From the NCBI RefSeq assembly GCF_020497125.1, contig NC_059075.1:62887321-62951320 (forward strand): a stretch of 64,000 nt of DNA, written 5' to 3'. A model generated the notes under the pieces. That model was given only the letters and a program-made list of their open reading frames with translations, was not told where the DNA came from and made no database searches. The position numbers were made by a program, and so were the translations under genes. Shown here in pieces: positions 41,447 to 52,915 of the stretch; within the stretch, counting starts at the first letter, position 1, and every line of letters starts with the position of its first letter. The DNA is from Mauremys mutica (lineage: Eukaryota > Chordata > Testudines > Geoemydidae).

Positions 41447-42857
41447 AGCAAAGAATCCTGTGGCACCTTATAGACTAACAGACGTTTTGCAGCATGAGCT
41501 TTCGTGGGTGAATACCCACTTCTTCGGATGCAAGCAGTGGAAATTTCCAGGGACAGGTGTGTATATATAAGCAAGCAAGAAGCAAGCTAGAGATAACGAG
41601 GTTAGATCAATCAGGGAGGATGAGGCCCTGTTCCAGCAGCTGAGGTGTGAAAACCAAGGGAGGAGAAACTGGTTCTGTAATTGGCAAGCCATTCACAGTC
41701 TTTGTTTAGTCCTGAGCTGATGGTGTCAAATTTGCAGATGAACTGGAGCTCAGCAGTTTCTCTTTGAAGTCTGGTCCTAAAGTTTTTTTGCTGTAGGATG
41801 GTCACCTTAAAATCTGCTATTGTGTGGCCAGGGAGGTTGAAGTGTTCTCCTACAGGTTTTTGTATATTGCCATTCCTAATGTCTGATTTGTGTCCATTTA
41901 TCCTTTTCCTTAGAGACTGTCCAGTTTGGCCGATGTACATAGCAGAGGGGCATTGCTGGCATATGATGGCATATATTACATTGGTGGACGTGCAGGTGAA
42001 TGAACCGGTGATGGTGTGGCTGATCTGGTTAGGTCCTGTGATGGTGTTGCTGGTGTAGATATGTGGGCAGAGTTGGCATCGAGGTTTGTTGCATGGGTTG
42101 GTACCTGAGCTAGAGTTACTATGGTGCGGTGTGCAGTTGCTGGTGAGAATATGCTTCAGGTTGGCAGGTTGTCTGTGGGCGAGGACTGGCCTGCCACCCA
42201 AGGCCTGTGAAAGTGTGGGATCATTGTCCAGGATGGGTTGTAGATCCCTGATGATGCGTTGGAGGGGTTTGAGCTGGGGACTGTATGTGATGGCCAGTGG
42301 AGTCCTGTTGGTTTTTTTTTTGGGTTTGTCTTGCAGTAGGAGGCTTCTGGGTACACATCTGGCTCTGTTGATCTGTTTCCTTATTTCCTCGTATGGGTAC
42401 TGTAGTCTTGAGAATGCTTGGTGGAGATTTTCTAGGTGTTGGTCTCTGTCTGCGGGGTTAGAGCAGATACGGTTGTACCTCAGTGCTTGGCTGTAGACAA
42501 TGGATCTTGTGGTGTGCCCGGGATGGAAGCTGGAGGCATGAAGGTAGGCATAGCGGTCGGTAGGTTTTCGGTATAGGGTGGTGTTAATGTGACCACCACT
42601 TATTTGCACCGTGGTGTCTAGGAAGTGGACCTCCCGTGTAGATAGGTCCAGGCTGAGGTTGATGGAGGGGTGGAAGCTGTTGAAATCATGGTGGAATTTT
42701 TCCAGAGTCTCCTTCCCATGGGTCCAGATGATGAAGATGTCATCAATGTAGCGTAGGTAGAGAAGGGGCGTGAGTGGACGGGAGCTGAGGAAGCGTTGTT
42801 CCAGGTCGGCCATAAAAATATTGGCATATTGTGGGGCCATGCGGGTGCCCATAGCGA
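41447..42857 (-). mobile_element. Penelope-like element, 5'-truncated
   Basis: A minus-strand copy. Its 3' terminal repeat is at 41447-41531 (hammerhead-like motif of the CCGAAGA type at about 41490-41527). This is followed by a short 3' untranslated part and the C-terminal RT plus GIY-YIG open frame. The 5' end stops within the RT at about 42857, in the same codon region where the second copy (50158-51335) continues. A flanking TACAAAG on both sides may be a decayed target duplication. Confidence 0.88.
41611..42852 (-). CDS. PLE polyprotein: RT C-terminus plus GIY-YIG endonuclease (partial)
   Basis: About 413 uninterrupted codons from MGTRMAPQ at 42852. YIDD, the RT catalytic box, lies about 35 codons in (near 42740-42750), and FLDTTVQI and RKPTDRY follow. 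A Cys cluster (CNKPRCQLCPH) precedes a GIY-YIG domain, with VIY and MYIG separated by 11 residues, then RKRINGHKSD and a downstream ETAELQ that can supply the catalytic Glu. This RT plus GIY-YIG order defines Penelope-like retroelements; the Cys motif is typical of the Neptune group. The frame extends upstream to 43002 by chance into non-PLE sequence. Lacks the RT N-terminal motifs, so not functional alone, but recent enough to have kept its frame. Confidence 0.9.
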   Translation of the reverse strand: MGTRMAPQYANIFMADLEQRFLSSRPLTPLLYLRYIDDIFIIWTHGKETLEKFHHDFNSFHPSINLSLDLSTREVHFLDTTVQISGGHINTTLYRKPTDRYAYLHASSFHPGHTTRSIVYSQALRYNRICSNPADRDQHLENLHQAFSRLQYPYEEIRKQINRARCVPRSLLLQDKPKKKTNRTPLAITYSPQLKPLQRIIRDLQPILDNDPTLSQALGGRPVLAHRQPANLKHILTSNCTPHHSNSSSGTNPCNKPRCQLCPHIYTSNTITGPNQISHTITGSFTCTSTNVIYAIICQQCPSAMYIGQTGQSLRKRINGHKSDIRNGNIQKPVGEHFNLPGHTIADFKVTILQQKNFRTRLQRETAELQFICKFDTISSGLNKDCEWLANYRTSFSSLGFHTSAAGTGPHPP

Positions 42858-43557
42858 GCACTACAAAGACAGAGTACCCTGTGACTGTGGAGCACCTTCC
42901 AGGGGGAAACAAAAGACCTGTACTCCTATTATAGGCAGCTGACCAGGTATCCCCAGGTTGGTCAGTCCAGTAGAATGTCAGTGCACATAGCAACATAAAC
43001 ACTGAAACCCTGATGAGCTGGCTAGCCTGTCCACTGTGTTAAAATCACTGGGAGCTGGGTGTCTAGGAGCTTTTGAAAATCCCAGTAGGTGCCTATCTGC
43101 ATCTTTAGGTGCCTAAATACCTTTAAAAACCTGGCCCTACAGCCCTGGCCCTGACATAAGTAAATGAAGTATACAGGTTGAGTGTCACATCCATCACAGC
43201 TAAGATCACACAAAAACCCTAGTTGCAGTCCTAGTACAGGGGCAATTAAATAGGCCAGACAAGGGTATGGCCATGTCCTTCATAGTGAGGACAGCACACT
43301 CACATATCACTTGCAAGTACTGTGTGTAAATATGATGAGAGAAAATTAATTTCAAATCTTCCCCCAGCTTTTAATTTACAATATACACTTTCTAGCAGTT
43401 ATGTCTGACACAAAGCCTGACTAGAGGTTTGGTAAAGGAACGGGTTTTAAATGTCCCCAAAATTTCCAAATCCTAGTGATCCACCAGATCCTAATTGCAC
43501 AAGATGCTTCTACTCTCTCCCTGGGAGAATTAAAGACTCAGGTGACATGTGCTATGC
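42858..43557. other. Flank, unassigned with MITE-like piece
   Basis: A 'gtgcctaaatacctttaaaaac' piece at about 43085-43135 resembles small MITEs seen elsewhere in the window. Nothing else recognised. Confidence 0.3.
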
Positions 43558-43805
43558 CTACGTCTACACTTGGAGATGGGGGTTCCCAGTTTGAGTAGAC
43601 ACCCTCATGCTAAAAACAGAAGTGTACCCGTGGGCTCACAGGCAGGGCAAGCGACAGCAAGGGCTACCCGCTCTGAGTACAGACCCAGTGGATGCGTACG
43701 CAGGGTGCCCGTGCCACCATAGATACCCTACTATAAGCTAGTGCTAGTATGTCTACTCAAGCTGGAAATCACACCCCTAGCTCCAAGTGTAGAAGTAGCC
43801 TAAGA
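43558..43805. mobile_element. Long-TIR MITE (GTCTACAC type)
   Basis: Left CTACGTCTACACTTGGAG..CATGCTAAAAACAGAAGTG, right CTCAAGCTGGAAATCACACC..CCAAGTGTAGAAGTAG, imperfect inverted repeats. Non-coding. Confidence 0.6.
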
Positions 43806-44020
43806 GAGAGTGGGGGCTAGGGTGACTTTAAGCCACCTTGGCACCTTCCTGATCCTGCACTGGGCTTGGCTGCGGCCTCTGGTGTCATTTAGGTATCTCT
43901 GGAGGCCTGTCTAAGTTATGGCAGCCTGTCTGCAGCTGCCTAAAATACTGCCGCTGTGCCTGTGACATGCTCCTCCTGCACCCAGCCCCACACTCACTAT
44001 GCTTCCAGTGACAGGACTTA

Positions 44021-46241
44021 GGGTACGTCTACACTACGGGACTATTCCGAATTTGCATAAACCGGTTTTGTAAAACAGATTTTATAAAATCGAGTGCGCG
44101 CGGCCACACTAAACACATTAAATCGGTGGTGTGCGTCCATGGTCCGAGGCTAGCGTCGATTTCTGGAGCGTTGCACTGTGGGTAGCTATTCCCTAGCTAT
44201 CCCATAGTTCCCGCAGCCTCCCCCGCCCCTTGGAACTTCCGGGTTGAGATCCCAGTGCCTGATGGGGCAAAAATCATTGTCGCGGGTGGTTCTGGGTAAA
44301 TGTCGTCAGTCACTCCTTCGTCTGGGAAAGCAACGGCAGACAAGCATTTCGCGCCTTTTTCCCCTGGATTGCCCTGGCAGATGCCATAGCATGGCAATCA
44401 TGGAGCTTTTTTTGCCGTTTGTGACTCTCACCATATGTGTACTAGATGCCGCTCACACAGGCGATTCAGCAGCGCTACACAGAAGCATGCTTTTGCTTTT
44501 GCATGACAGCAGAGATGGTTACTAGCCATATTGCACCATCCAAATCCTTCCATAAATTGGAACTGAGGATGATCATGGCTACCAGTCCTTTTGTACCATT
44601 TGCTGCTAGTGCCCCTGGTCAATCAGCCAGGGGCGCAAAAGCCAAGAGTGGTTACTAGCCATATTGTACCTTCCATCGTTTTGTACCATTGGCTGCTGTC
44701 ATAAGTGCCCCTGGCCGATCAGCCAGGGGCGCAAAAGCAAAAATTGGGAATGACTCCCTGAGTCAATCCCTCCTTTTTGGTATCTAAAAATAGAATCAGT
44801 GCTGCCTAATATAGGCAAGTGTGCTAGAGAACCACCTGCTCTGTGTCAGAGCCCGCAGAAATTATTATCTGTATGCTATTCACAGGGGGTGCTCCTGTAA
44901 CAACCCCACCTGTTGATTCCGTTCTTCCCCCAGCCTTTCTTGGCTACCGTAGCATTGTCCCCCACTTGTGTGATGAATTAATAAAGAATGCAGGAATAAG
45001 ACACACTGACTTGTTAGTGAGAAATGAGTGGAAGGCAGCCTCCAGCTGCTATGATAGTCCAGACAGGACATTAAGCAGTGTGTAGGAGAGAAGCCCAGCA
45101 TTCCACTGCTAGTCCAGGGGCAACTGAATCTTTTCTTTACACATGAAGGGTGGGGGCTGATGGAGCTCAGCCCCCTGTTGCTATGATGAGGATGGTTACC
45201 AGCCATATTGCACCATCCATCCACCAGAAAAAATTAGGGCCAATAGGCTGATGACGAGGATGGTTACCAGTCCTTTTGTACCATCAGCTGAGGCTGATGA
45301 TGAGGATGGATTTCCATCTTTTTGCACAATCAGCTTATGCTGATGATAAGGATGGATTTCCATCATTTTGTACCATCAGCCGCCCATGACGGGGGGGGGG
45401 AGCAAGGATGTTGGTGTTGAGTGCTGCACTATCGCGTCTATCTGCAGCATTCAGTAAAGATAGGGTGACATGTAAAAGAGTCAGAGGATTGTTTTACCTT
45501 TCGCTCCTGGGGGTGGGTGGGGTGGGTGAGTAGATTGCCAAGCTATGCCCTGACCCGCGGGCACTGTGTTTGACCCTAGAAGCATTTGGAGCTCAGCCAA
45601 GAATGCAAATAATGTTAGGAGGCTGCAGGAACTGTGGGATAGCTTCAGTCCTCCAGTCCATGCGCATCCATTTGATTCTTTGGCTTTCCGTTACGCTTGT
45701 CACGCTGCAGTGCGCTGAGTCCCTGCTATGGCGTCTGTCTGGAGATTTTTAAAAAAGGATTCTGAATTTCATCTTCTGTAACGGAGCGCTGATAGAACGG
45801 ATAGAACGGATTTGCCTGCCCTTACAGCGATCACATCCGCATGGTCCATGCGGGAGCTCTTTTTTTATTTTGATTTCGGACTGCATCGCACCGTGCTGAT
45901 CGGAGCTCCACGCTGGGCAAACAGGAAATATTCAAAAGTTCGCGGGGCTTTTCCTGTTTACCTGACCACTGCATCCGAGTTCAGATTGCGGTCCAGAGCG
46001 GTCACTGGTGCACTGTGGGATAGCTCCCGGAGGCCAATACCGTCGATCAGCGTCCACACTAACCCTAATCCGTTATGTTAATACCGATACTAGCGTTACT
46101 CCTCTCGTTAGGGAGGAGTACAGAAACCGGTTTAAAGAGCCATTAAAATCGATATAAGGTGCCTCCTAGTGTGGACGGTTTTGGCGTTAAATCGGTTTTA
46201 TGCTCCTAAAACCGATTTAAACGCCTAGTGTAGACCAGGCC
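44021..46241. mobile_element. Harbinger-like non-autonomous element, 2.2 kb
   Basis: Left end GGGTACGTCTACACTA and right end TAGTGTAGACCAGGCC are inverted repeats with GG-starting termini. TTA lies on both sides (44018-44020 and 46242-46244), the target site of PIF/Harbinger. Subterminal AAACCGGTTT and AAATCGGTTTTA repeats occur at both ends. The interior is CpG-containing, suggesting a young copy, and has internal subrepeats but no complete transposase frame that I can recognise. Confidence 0.82.
44508..45384 (+). repeat. Internal subrepeats of the Harbinger-like element
   Basis: Variants of GAGGATGGTTACCAGTCCTT and TTTTGTACCATCAGC recur. Three consecutive 46-bp units start at 45247, 45293 and 45339, and looser copies lie near 44510, 44565, 44646 and 45180. 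GCCAGGGGCGCAAAAGC occurs twice (about 44626 and 44724). Confidence 0.75.
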
Positions 46242-46244
46242 TTA

Positions 46245-49200
46245 GAAGCTGGCCCTCAGAAGGCAGCCTTGTGATAACGGTAGGAACAAAGAGCAAGTGC
46301 AGGCTATGAGGAATTTTGCAAGAAACAAATAGGTTGAAATACATTTGAATGTAACAGTCATTGAATACTCTTCAGTAATGAACACACTGGTAAAAATCCA
46401 AGTCTGTTCACAAACGCTGCCTGAAAAGAAAAAAGATGAAATTCTCTAAATATTAGTTTGCCACAAATAGTTCCCTCCTCTCTAATATATTTCAGTTTTC
46501 TCCATATCTTGTATCACTACCATTTATCATCTGTAACTTTTAACAATAGCAATTTGTTTTAAAAGATATATGGAAATATTTCTGTTTGCTCCCCAGACTT
46601 GCTGAGCACCAGCAGCTCCTGTTGACTTTAATGAGTGTTGTGGAAACTCAACACCTTTGAAAATCAGTCCTGATCCAAAGCTTATTGAAGCCCATTCAAA
46701 TCTTTCCATTGACTACAATTAGCTTTGGATCAGGCCCTTAATGACTATCCCTCAGCATCCAACCAAGAGTGTAGGCCCAATCTAGCAAACCACTTAAGTA
46801 CATCTTAACTTTAAATTCAAGTGTAGTCCTGTTGCTTAAATGCTTTGCCAGATTGGGGTTTTAATAGTCTTCTCAGTGCCTCCTCAAACACAAGAATATT
46901 GAATAATTATAAACAAAGAGGCAGAGCTTATCCACAGCACTGAGTTTATGCAATTTCCTTGGATTCTTGTCTATATCTTGTAAAACCAGCTTTTCTAGCC
47001 CTTCCAGAAAGCCTGAAAAAGACATTATAAACCAGCATCATATCTTTACCTTGGACTCTGTTAATATCATTGATGTCAATGTATAAAATGCTGCAGAAGT
47101 ATTTTCGACACTTCTAGAATGACCTCTCTCATTATTTCTAATGCCGGTAGAATCTCAATTAAAAAATCCTTTAAATTATTAACACCATTCCAGAACTCTC
47201 TTCACTTGCTTCATTTGCCTCTGTCGTACTGAATCTTGTTCTTTTTAAAGTATATATATTTACCTATAAATACAGAGATCAATGTGTATCCACAACAAAC
47301 ACATGGATATACAGATTTTAGGTATGACTGATATCAACCAGGAAGTATACAAATATTTGATGCAACACCATAGCTGCACCAAATAACCTTCCCTGTATAT
47401 AATTATCATTCCTAAAACCTGTACATCTACTTGTATATTCTCCTCCGTATTTATATGGAAATAAGCAAGACTGGTGCAGTTGTATATATTAGGTACATGA
47501 AATTTTGGTGTACAATTGTTATATTCACAAGTGTTATTTATTCAGTAAACAAATAAGAGACTGACAAAATTAATGATGTAGTATGTTGCTTTGTCTCAAG
47601 GATATTCGTTTTTGTTTCATTCGTGTTATAATTACTGCAGTGCATTGACTAAGCAGAACACTTCTCAAATGGGTTTTGGGGCAGTCTAATCCAAACTGTG
47701 ATCTATGCCGTATCTTGTATTTCTCATATTTTGCTTCTCTAAATTATCAGTGTAGGGTTGACTCTTATGAGACTTATGCCGATAGGTTCATCTGCTGCTA
47801 TTGTTAGTATGCTCTATAAATATTTTTGTTATGTTGTGAATTTGCAGGAGGGGCTTCAAGACCATAATAGGCTGTAGTTTTTGATGCATGTGTGACCAAA
47901 ATGCATGGATCTGTGAAGAGACCCAGGAAATGTTTTGTGGCCTACTTGCTCATACCGGCTCTAGGAGAAGCTTGAGTTGTTTAAGATGTAACTGCACACT
48001 ACGACACACAAGAACAAACCATGTTATACAATTGCAAAGTAGCCAAACAAAATAGAAGAAATATACACTAGGGAAGAGGTCACAGCTTGGATTAGACAGT
48101 ACCAAGATTGGTGGGAGAAGTGCTGGACTTTAGCCAAATGAACACCGGGAATTGTGATTTTGAAGAAACAAACAACAATTTATCTTGAGTTAAAACAACA
48201 TGCTATTGTACGTGCAAACATGTCAGTTTCCTAGCTGTATAATGAAGGACCTTATGAGGTTGCCCCATTTCCTTACAATAAGAAAGGGAAAAATCAGAGG
48301 GAAAAACAAGAGAAGCTAAGAATGTTTATTAGCTGGGAGTGAGGATGATACAGCAAGCAACAACCAACTGCAAAATGCCCAGTTTAGGGGAGCAAGGACT
48401 TGTCTCTTCCAAATGTATAGGGCTAATTACCAGAAAGGCAAGCTGGGAAAGGTTGATGATCCTATACTGGAGACCTTAATTTTCCACCTCTGACTCTATG
48501 CTCTCTCACATATCTATTTTCCTCCCCAGCCCATCTCAACCCCTTATTATTTCCCTCCATTGCCAAGTTTCCTCCATAACTCTCTTTTTCAGTTGTCTTC
48601 AGGTATTGGTTATCCTTTCCCCCTCCTTCAGGTCTCCTTCCATTCTCCACTCCATATCATTTTCTCCCTTGGGTCTTCCAAGTCTCTCTCCCTCTCTTTT
48701 TCCCCTTGCTTCTCCAAGGCAGTGGGAAACCCAGAATGTGCAAGTCTGAACAATGTGAGAGAGGCCGATGATCAAATGGTAGATTTGGAGTCATGCGCAG
48801 AGGTAACAAATGACGTCACTAGAGTGGATGAGATCATTTAGAGATAGGATATGGTGGAAGGAAAGAAAAAGGCCCTGGACAGAACCCTATGGGATATCAG
48901 TAAAAAGGAAGAGAATTAGGTGTTGAAGGGCAAGTTGAAGGTAAGAAATCTGAGGTAGCAAGAGACTTCAAAGAATGTGGTCAAAGAGGAGGAGGGAGAT
49001 GGGGTGGTAGCTGGAAAGGGTTTTCTAAAGATAGGAAAGAGTATGGAATGTTTGAGGAGAGAAAAAGAAGCCACATGAGGGAGAGAAATTAAGGATGAGT
49101 AATAGGGGAAGGATGTTAAATGGTGTGAGGGAGATCAGGATGTGTGAGATGTTACCTGTTAATCCACATACCAGAAGTTGAGAATGGGGAAGCTACTTCT

Positions 49201-50043
49201 GCTGGAAGTGAGGCACTCTGCCCTCCCATTGGTCATTCTCGCTCAGGTCGCACTTTGGGGTATTATATGCAGACAGATAGTTTTTCATTTTTAAAACTTT
49301 TAGTGTGAAAACATAATGTATTGTTTCCGATGGCTTCTGTACGGGTGTCACAAATTCCAAATGACGCCACAGACGGGCTCAGAGCTGGGTGCTGAGAAAC
49401 TTATGGCCCACCTCACTCTTACTGTTAATAGCCTTTCCATCATCACTCTTTTCATTATAGAACAACAAGGATGGAAGCAAAATGATACTATGGACCAATG
49501 TGGACATAACTATAGTATATGTCGCTTGTAAATTTCTTTATTTTTGTCCTAATGAGTGGCACCATAGACCTCTTGGGAGAGCATCTGCATTCCCAGGCAT
49601 TTCAAGGTGTCCAAAATCTCATTGGTGGGTTGTTGTTTTTTAGCTTCTTAGATGGTGCATCCACATGCTGAGTTCCACAGTTCTTTTGTGTAATGCACTC
49701 ATGCAATAATAGGAAATTCTGGGGAAATGCATGCTAATTCCTTCACTCACATGCAGATAATTAATTTATAAGGAGGGTCTAGGACAACATAAGATTCAAA
49801 ATGTGTTAATGATTAATTAATTTGCATTCATATTTACAGTTCCAGGTACCCTAGTAACTATGTGTTTTAATTAAAAAAAAACACTACAACAAATTAATAA
49901 GGGTGTTATTTGTAATTTATGGTATTAACAATGCTGCACTAAAACTGCCAAAAGGATATATTTTGAAAAGTGACTTAGGTACTTAGGAGCATAAGTCCCA
50001 TTGACTTTAAATGAGATTTAAACTCCCAAGTTAAGAGCCTAAG
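46245..50043. other. Upstream intergenic region, mostly unassigned
   Basis: AT-rich. A small hairpin-type repeat lies at about 46620-46740 (GATCCAAAGC / GCTTTGGATCAGGCCC). 48480-48720 is strongly pyrimidine-rich and 48840-49160 strongly purine-rich on the plus strand. No gene recognised. Confidence 0.4.
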
Positions 50044-50157
50044 CTCTGCCACCCTATGAGGGGGGAGAGTCCCAGACCTTAGGCTTCAGCCAAGGCCTGA
50101 ACATCTACACAGCAATTTTTAGCCCGGAGCCCAAGCCCCACGAGCCTGAGTCAGCTG
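50044..50157. repeat. MITE fragment at PLE border
   Basis: 'acatctacacagcaatttttagcccgg' and 'gagcctgagtcagct' resemble one end of a GTCTACAC-type MITE. It stops where PLE sequence begins at about 50158. Confidence 0.35.
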
Positions 50158-51335
50158 CTATTGTGTGGCCAGGGAGGTTGAAGTGTTCTCCTACAGGTTT
50201 TTGTATATTGCCATTCCTAATGTCTGATTTGTGTCCATTTATCCTTTTCCTTAGAGACTGTCCAGTTTGGCCGATGTACATAGCAGAGGGGCATTGCTGG
50301 CATATGATGGCATATATTACATTGGTGGAAGTGCAGGTGAATGAACCAGTGATGTTGTGGCTGATCTGGTTTGGTCCTGTGATGGTGTTGCTGGTGTAGA
50401 TATGTGGGCAGAGTTGGCATCGAGGTTTGTTGCATGGATTGGTTCCTGAGCTAGAGTTACTATGGTGCGGTGTGCAGTTGCTGGTGAGAATATGCTTCAG
50501 GTTGGCAGGTTGTCTGTGGGCGAGAACTGGTCTGCCACCCAAGGCCTGTGAAAGTGTGGGATCATTGTCCAGGATGGGTTGTAGATCCCTGATGATGCGT
50601 TGTAGGGGTTTTAGCTGGGGACTGTATGTGATGGCTAGTGGAGTCCTGTTGGTTTCTTTCTTGGGTTTGTCTTCCAGTAGGAGGCTTCTGGGTACACATC
50701 TGGCTTTGTTTTCTGTTTCCTTATTTCCTCGTGTGGGTACTGTAGTCTTGAGAATGCTTGGTGGAGATTTTCTAGGTGTTGGTCTCTGTCTGCGGGGTTA
50801 GAGCAGATACGGTTGTACCTCAGTGCTTGGCTGTAGACAATGGATCTTGTGGTGTGTCCGGGATGGAAGCTGGAGGCATGAAGGTAGGAATAGCGGTCGG
50901 TAGGTTTTCGGTATAGGGTGGTGTTGATGTGACCATCACTTATTTGCACCGTGGTGTCTAGGAAGTGGACCTCCCGTGTAGATTGGTCCAGGCTGAGGTT
51001 GATGGAGGGGTGGAAGCTGTTGAAATCGTGGTGGAATTTTTCCAGAGTCTCCTTCCCATGGGTCCAGATGATGAAGATGTCATCGATGTAGCATAGGTAG
51101 AGAAGGGGCGTGAGTGGACGGGAGCTGAGGAAGCGTTGTTCCAGGTCGGCCATAAAAATATTGGCATATTGTGGGGCCATACGGGTGCCCATAGCGGTGC
51201 CACTGATCTGGAGATATATATTGTCAGCAAATTTGAAATAGTTGTGTGTGAGGATAAAGCCACAGAGCTCAGCAACCAGGTGTACTGTGGCATCATCAGG
51301 GATACTGTTCCTGACAGCTTGTATTCCATCAGTAT
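50158..51335 (-). pseudogene. PLE fragment, RT plus GIY-YIG, lacking its 3' end
   Basis: A second minus-strand copy, close in sequence to the one at 41.4-42.9 kb. It reaches further into the RT (frames up to about 51329 with FILTHNYFKF-type sequence, then MGTRMAPQ at 51192). The catalytic box is CYIDD. The reading frame shifts between 50635 and 50542. It stops in the middle of the GIY-YIG region at 50158, so the 3' UTR and terminal repeat are missing. Confidence 0.85.
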
Positions 51336-51396
51336 GTGGGATGTACTAAAACATACAACAGTAAAACATAAAACAGTATGTGGGATGTACTAAAAC
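51330..51396 (+). repeat. 23-bp direct repeat
   Basis: CAGTATGTGGGATGTACTAA (plus AAC) occurs at 51330-51352 and again at 51374-51396, next to the 5' boundary of the PLE fragment. A local duplication. Confidence 0.85.
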
Positions 51397-52794
51397 TAAA
51401 ACAGCAACACTTTTCTCCCTCTTCCCCAAGAACTCACCACCAGTCTTCAAGCATATTACAAATCAAAATTTCCCACCTCCCACATTCCCTCCCTTAAAAC
51501 GACCATCCCAGGCAGTGATTTTACACAGGCTGTGGATTTGGTCTTCTAAGTGTAAAATCTCTGATCCCGAGCATTTTGGAGAATATGGACACTTATAGCA
51601 GTACCAAGGGAGAAGAGGAAGATATGCCTCAGGAGAGCATTGCAGTTTATCAGTGGTCAGCTTTAGCTGCTCATCTGACCTATGTGAGTCAGCCATTTTG
51701 GAATTTGCATTCAGTGTTCACTCTGTCATAGGCACTGGATGAGAGTAGAAACTGTTTCTGCTGCTCACTCAATGAAGTAAAGCAGGTGCAACTTGACTGA
51801 CTTGCAGCAGACCTTCTATGCCCATGGTGAATTTGGCCTTGAAAGTCTCTACTAGCGAATGCTTCACACTGTCAAATACTCCAAAGAAACATTTTATAAT
51901 TTAGTAACCACCTGAAACTCTCCCTTATGAATCCTGTTTATTTACGGGAGGAGTGAGAAGCAAGGAAAGCAAGCCAGGGGCGCCCTGCGGCATAGCAGTG
52001 AGACTGGGGGTGGGTTGAAAAATTTTGGAAGATCAACACAACAGGGCTCTTCTGTGCACTCAGCTTTGCAATCAGACTGCATTTGGGGATGAGTGATGGC
52101 TGTGCTTTGTCAACCCCAGCACAGCTCGCTCTCTCTCTCTTCAACGTTTAGCCAGACAGTCGGCCGTAGCGATCGTTTGCCATTTGGTCCGTTCCTGAGC
52201 AAAAACGAATGCTTCAAAGTCTGAGAGTCTAACATCGGAACAGACTTGGTCTGCCTCTGGGCCACCTCCACCTCTTGGTCAGTGGAACCCTAAGCACAGC
52301 TCCCCAAGTTTAAGAGTCAGCTGGGCTGGCTTAATTCTGAATTATTTCACAAAGTCCACATTACAAGCACTTATGTAGAATCCTGTCTGTAGCAAACATC
52401 TCCATGTAGTGGCTGGTTGCCATCAAAGGAACACAGCTGTGTGGTCCTGAGCTGTGCCCCACTCACTATGTCTAGTGGCAGTACCATGTATTCAGAACTG
52501 CCTGCCCTGTATGAGGGAAGCTGTAGTGATGTTGACAACAAGCCAGATAGCACTCTCCTCCACCCCCTTTCCTGCTCCTCCTCTTCCTTGTCATGCTCTT
52601 TCCCCATTTCTGATAGTGCTATCCTTAGGGACTAGTAGCAGCAGCAGCAGCAGTGCCATTCTTGCCCATAAATCTCATTCTGTCACTGCCAACAGCTGCC
52701 CAAGTCAGGCTGTGAACATGGAATTGATCTGTGCTTATTACAAAAATGTAAAAAGTGAAAATCAATGTAAACAATTAATGTCACAGTTTTCTGG
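51397..52794. other. Intergenic, nothing recognised
   Basis: Mixed composition, including a short (AGC)n at 52636-52653. Overlapping open frames at 52370-52880 show no family resemblance. Confidence 0.4.
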
Positions 52795-52877
52795 TTTCAG
52801 AGTAGCAGTCGTGCTAGTCTGTATCAGCAAAAAGAACAGGAGTACTTGTGGCACCTTAGAGACTAATAAATTTATTT

Positions 52878-52915
52878 GAGCATAAGCTTTCATGGGCTAC
52901 AGCCCACTTCATCAG
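52878..52915 (-). ncRNA. Hammerhead-like ribozyme motif, intact core
   Basis: 38 nt on the minus strand: CTGATGA, stem II GTGGGC/GCCCAT around loop TGTA (one G-T wobble), GAAA, stem III GC-TTAT-GC, then TC as the expected cleavage dinucleotide. All catalytic-core bases are present. Stem I was not evident by eye. Confidence 0.65.

Noticed and set aside
42858..43002. N-terminal extension of the PLE open frame
   Set aside because: Comparison with the copy at 50.2-51.3 kb shows PLE similarity ends at about 42857; the upstream 50 codons are chance.
44021..46241. Possible protein-coding gene inside the Harbinger-like element
   Set aside because: Open frames are short, shifted and made of subrepeats; no Myb-like or transposase motif was recognised.
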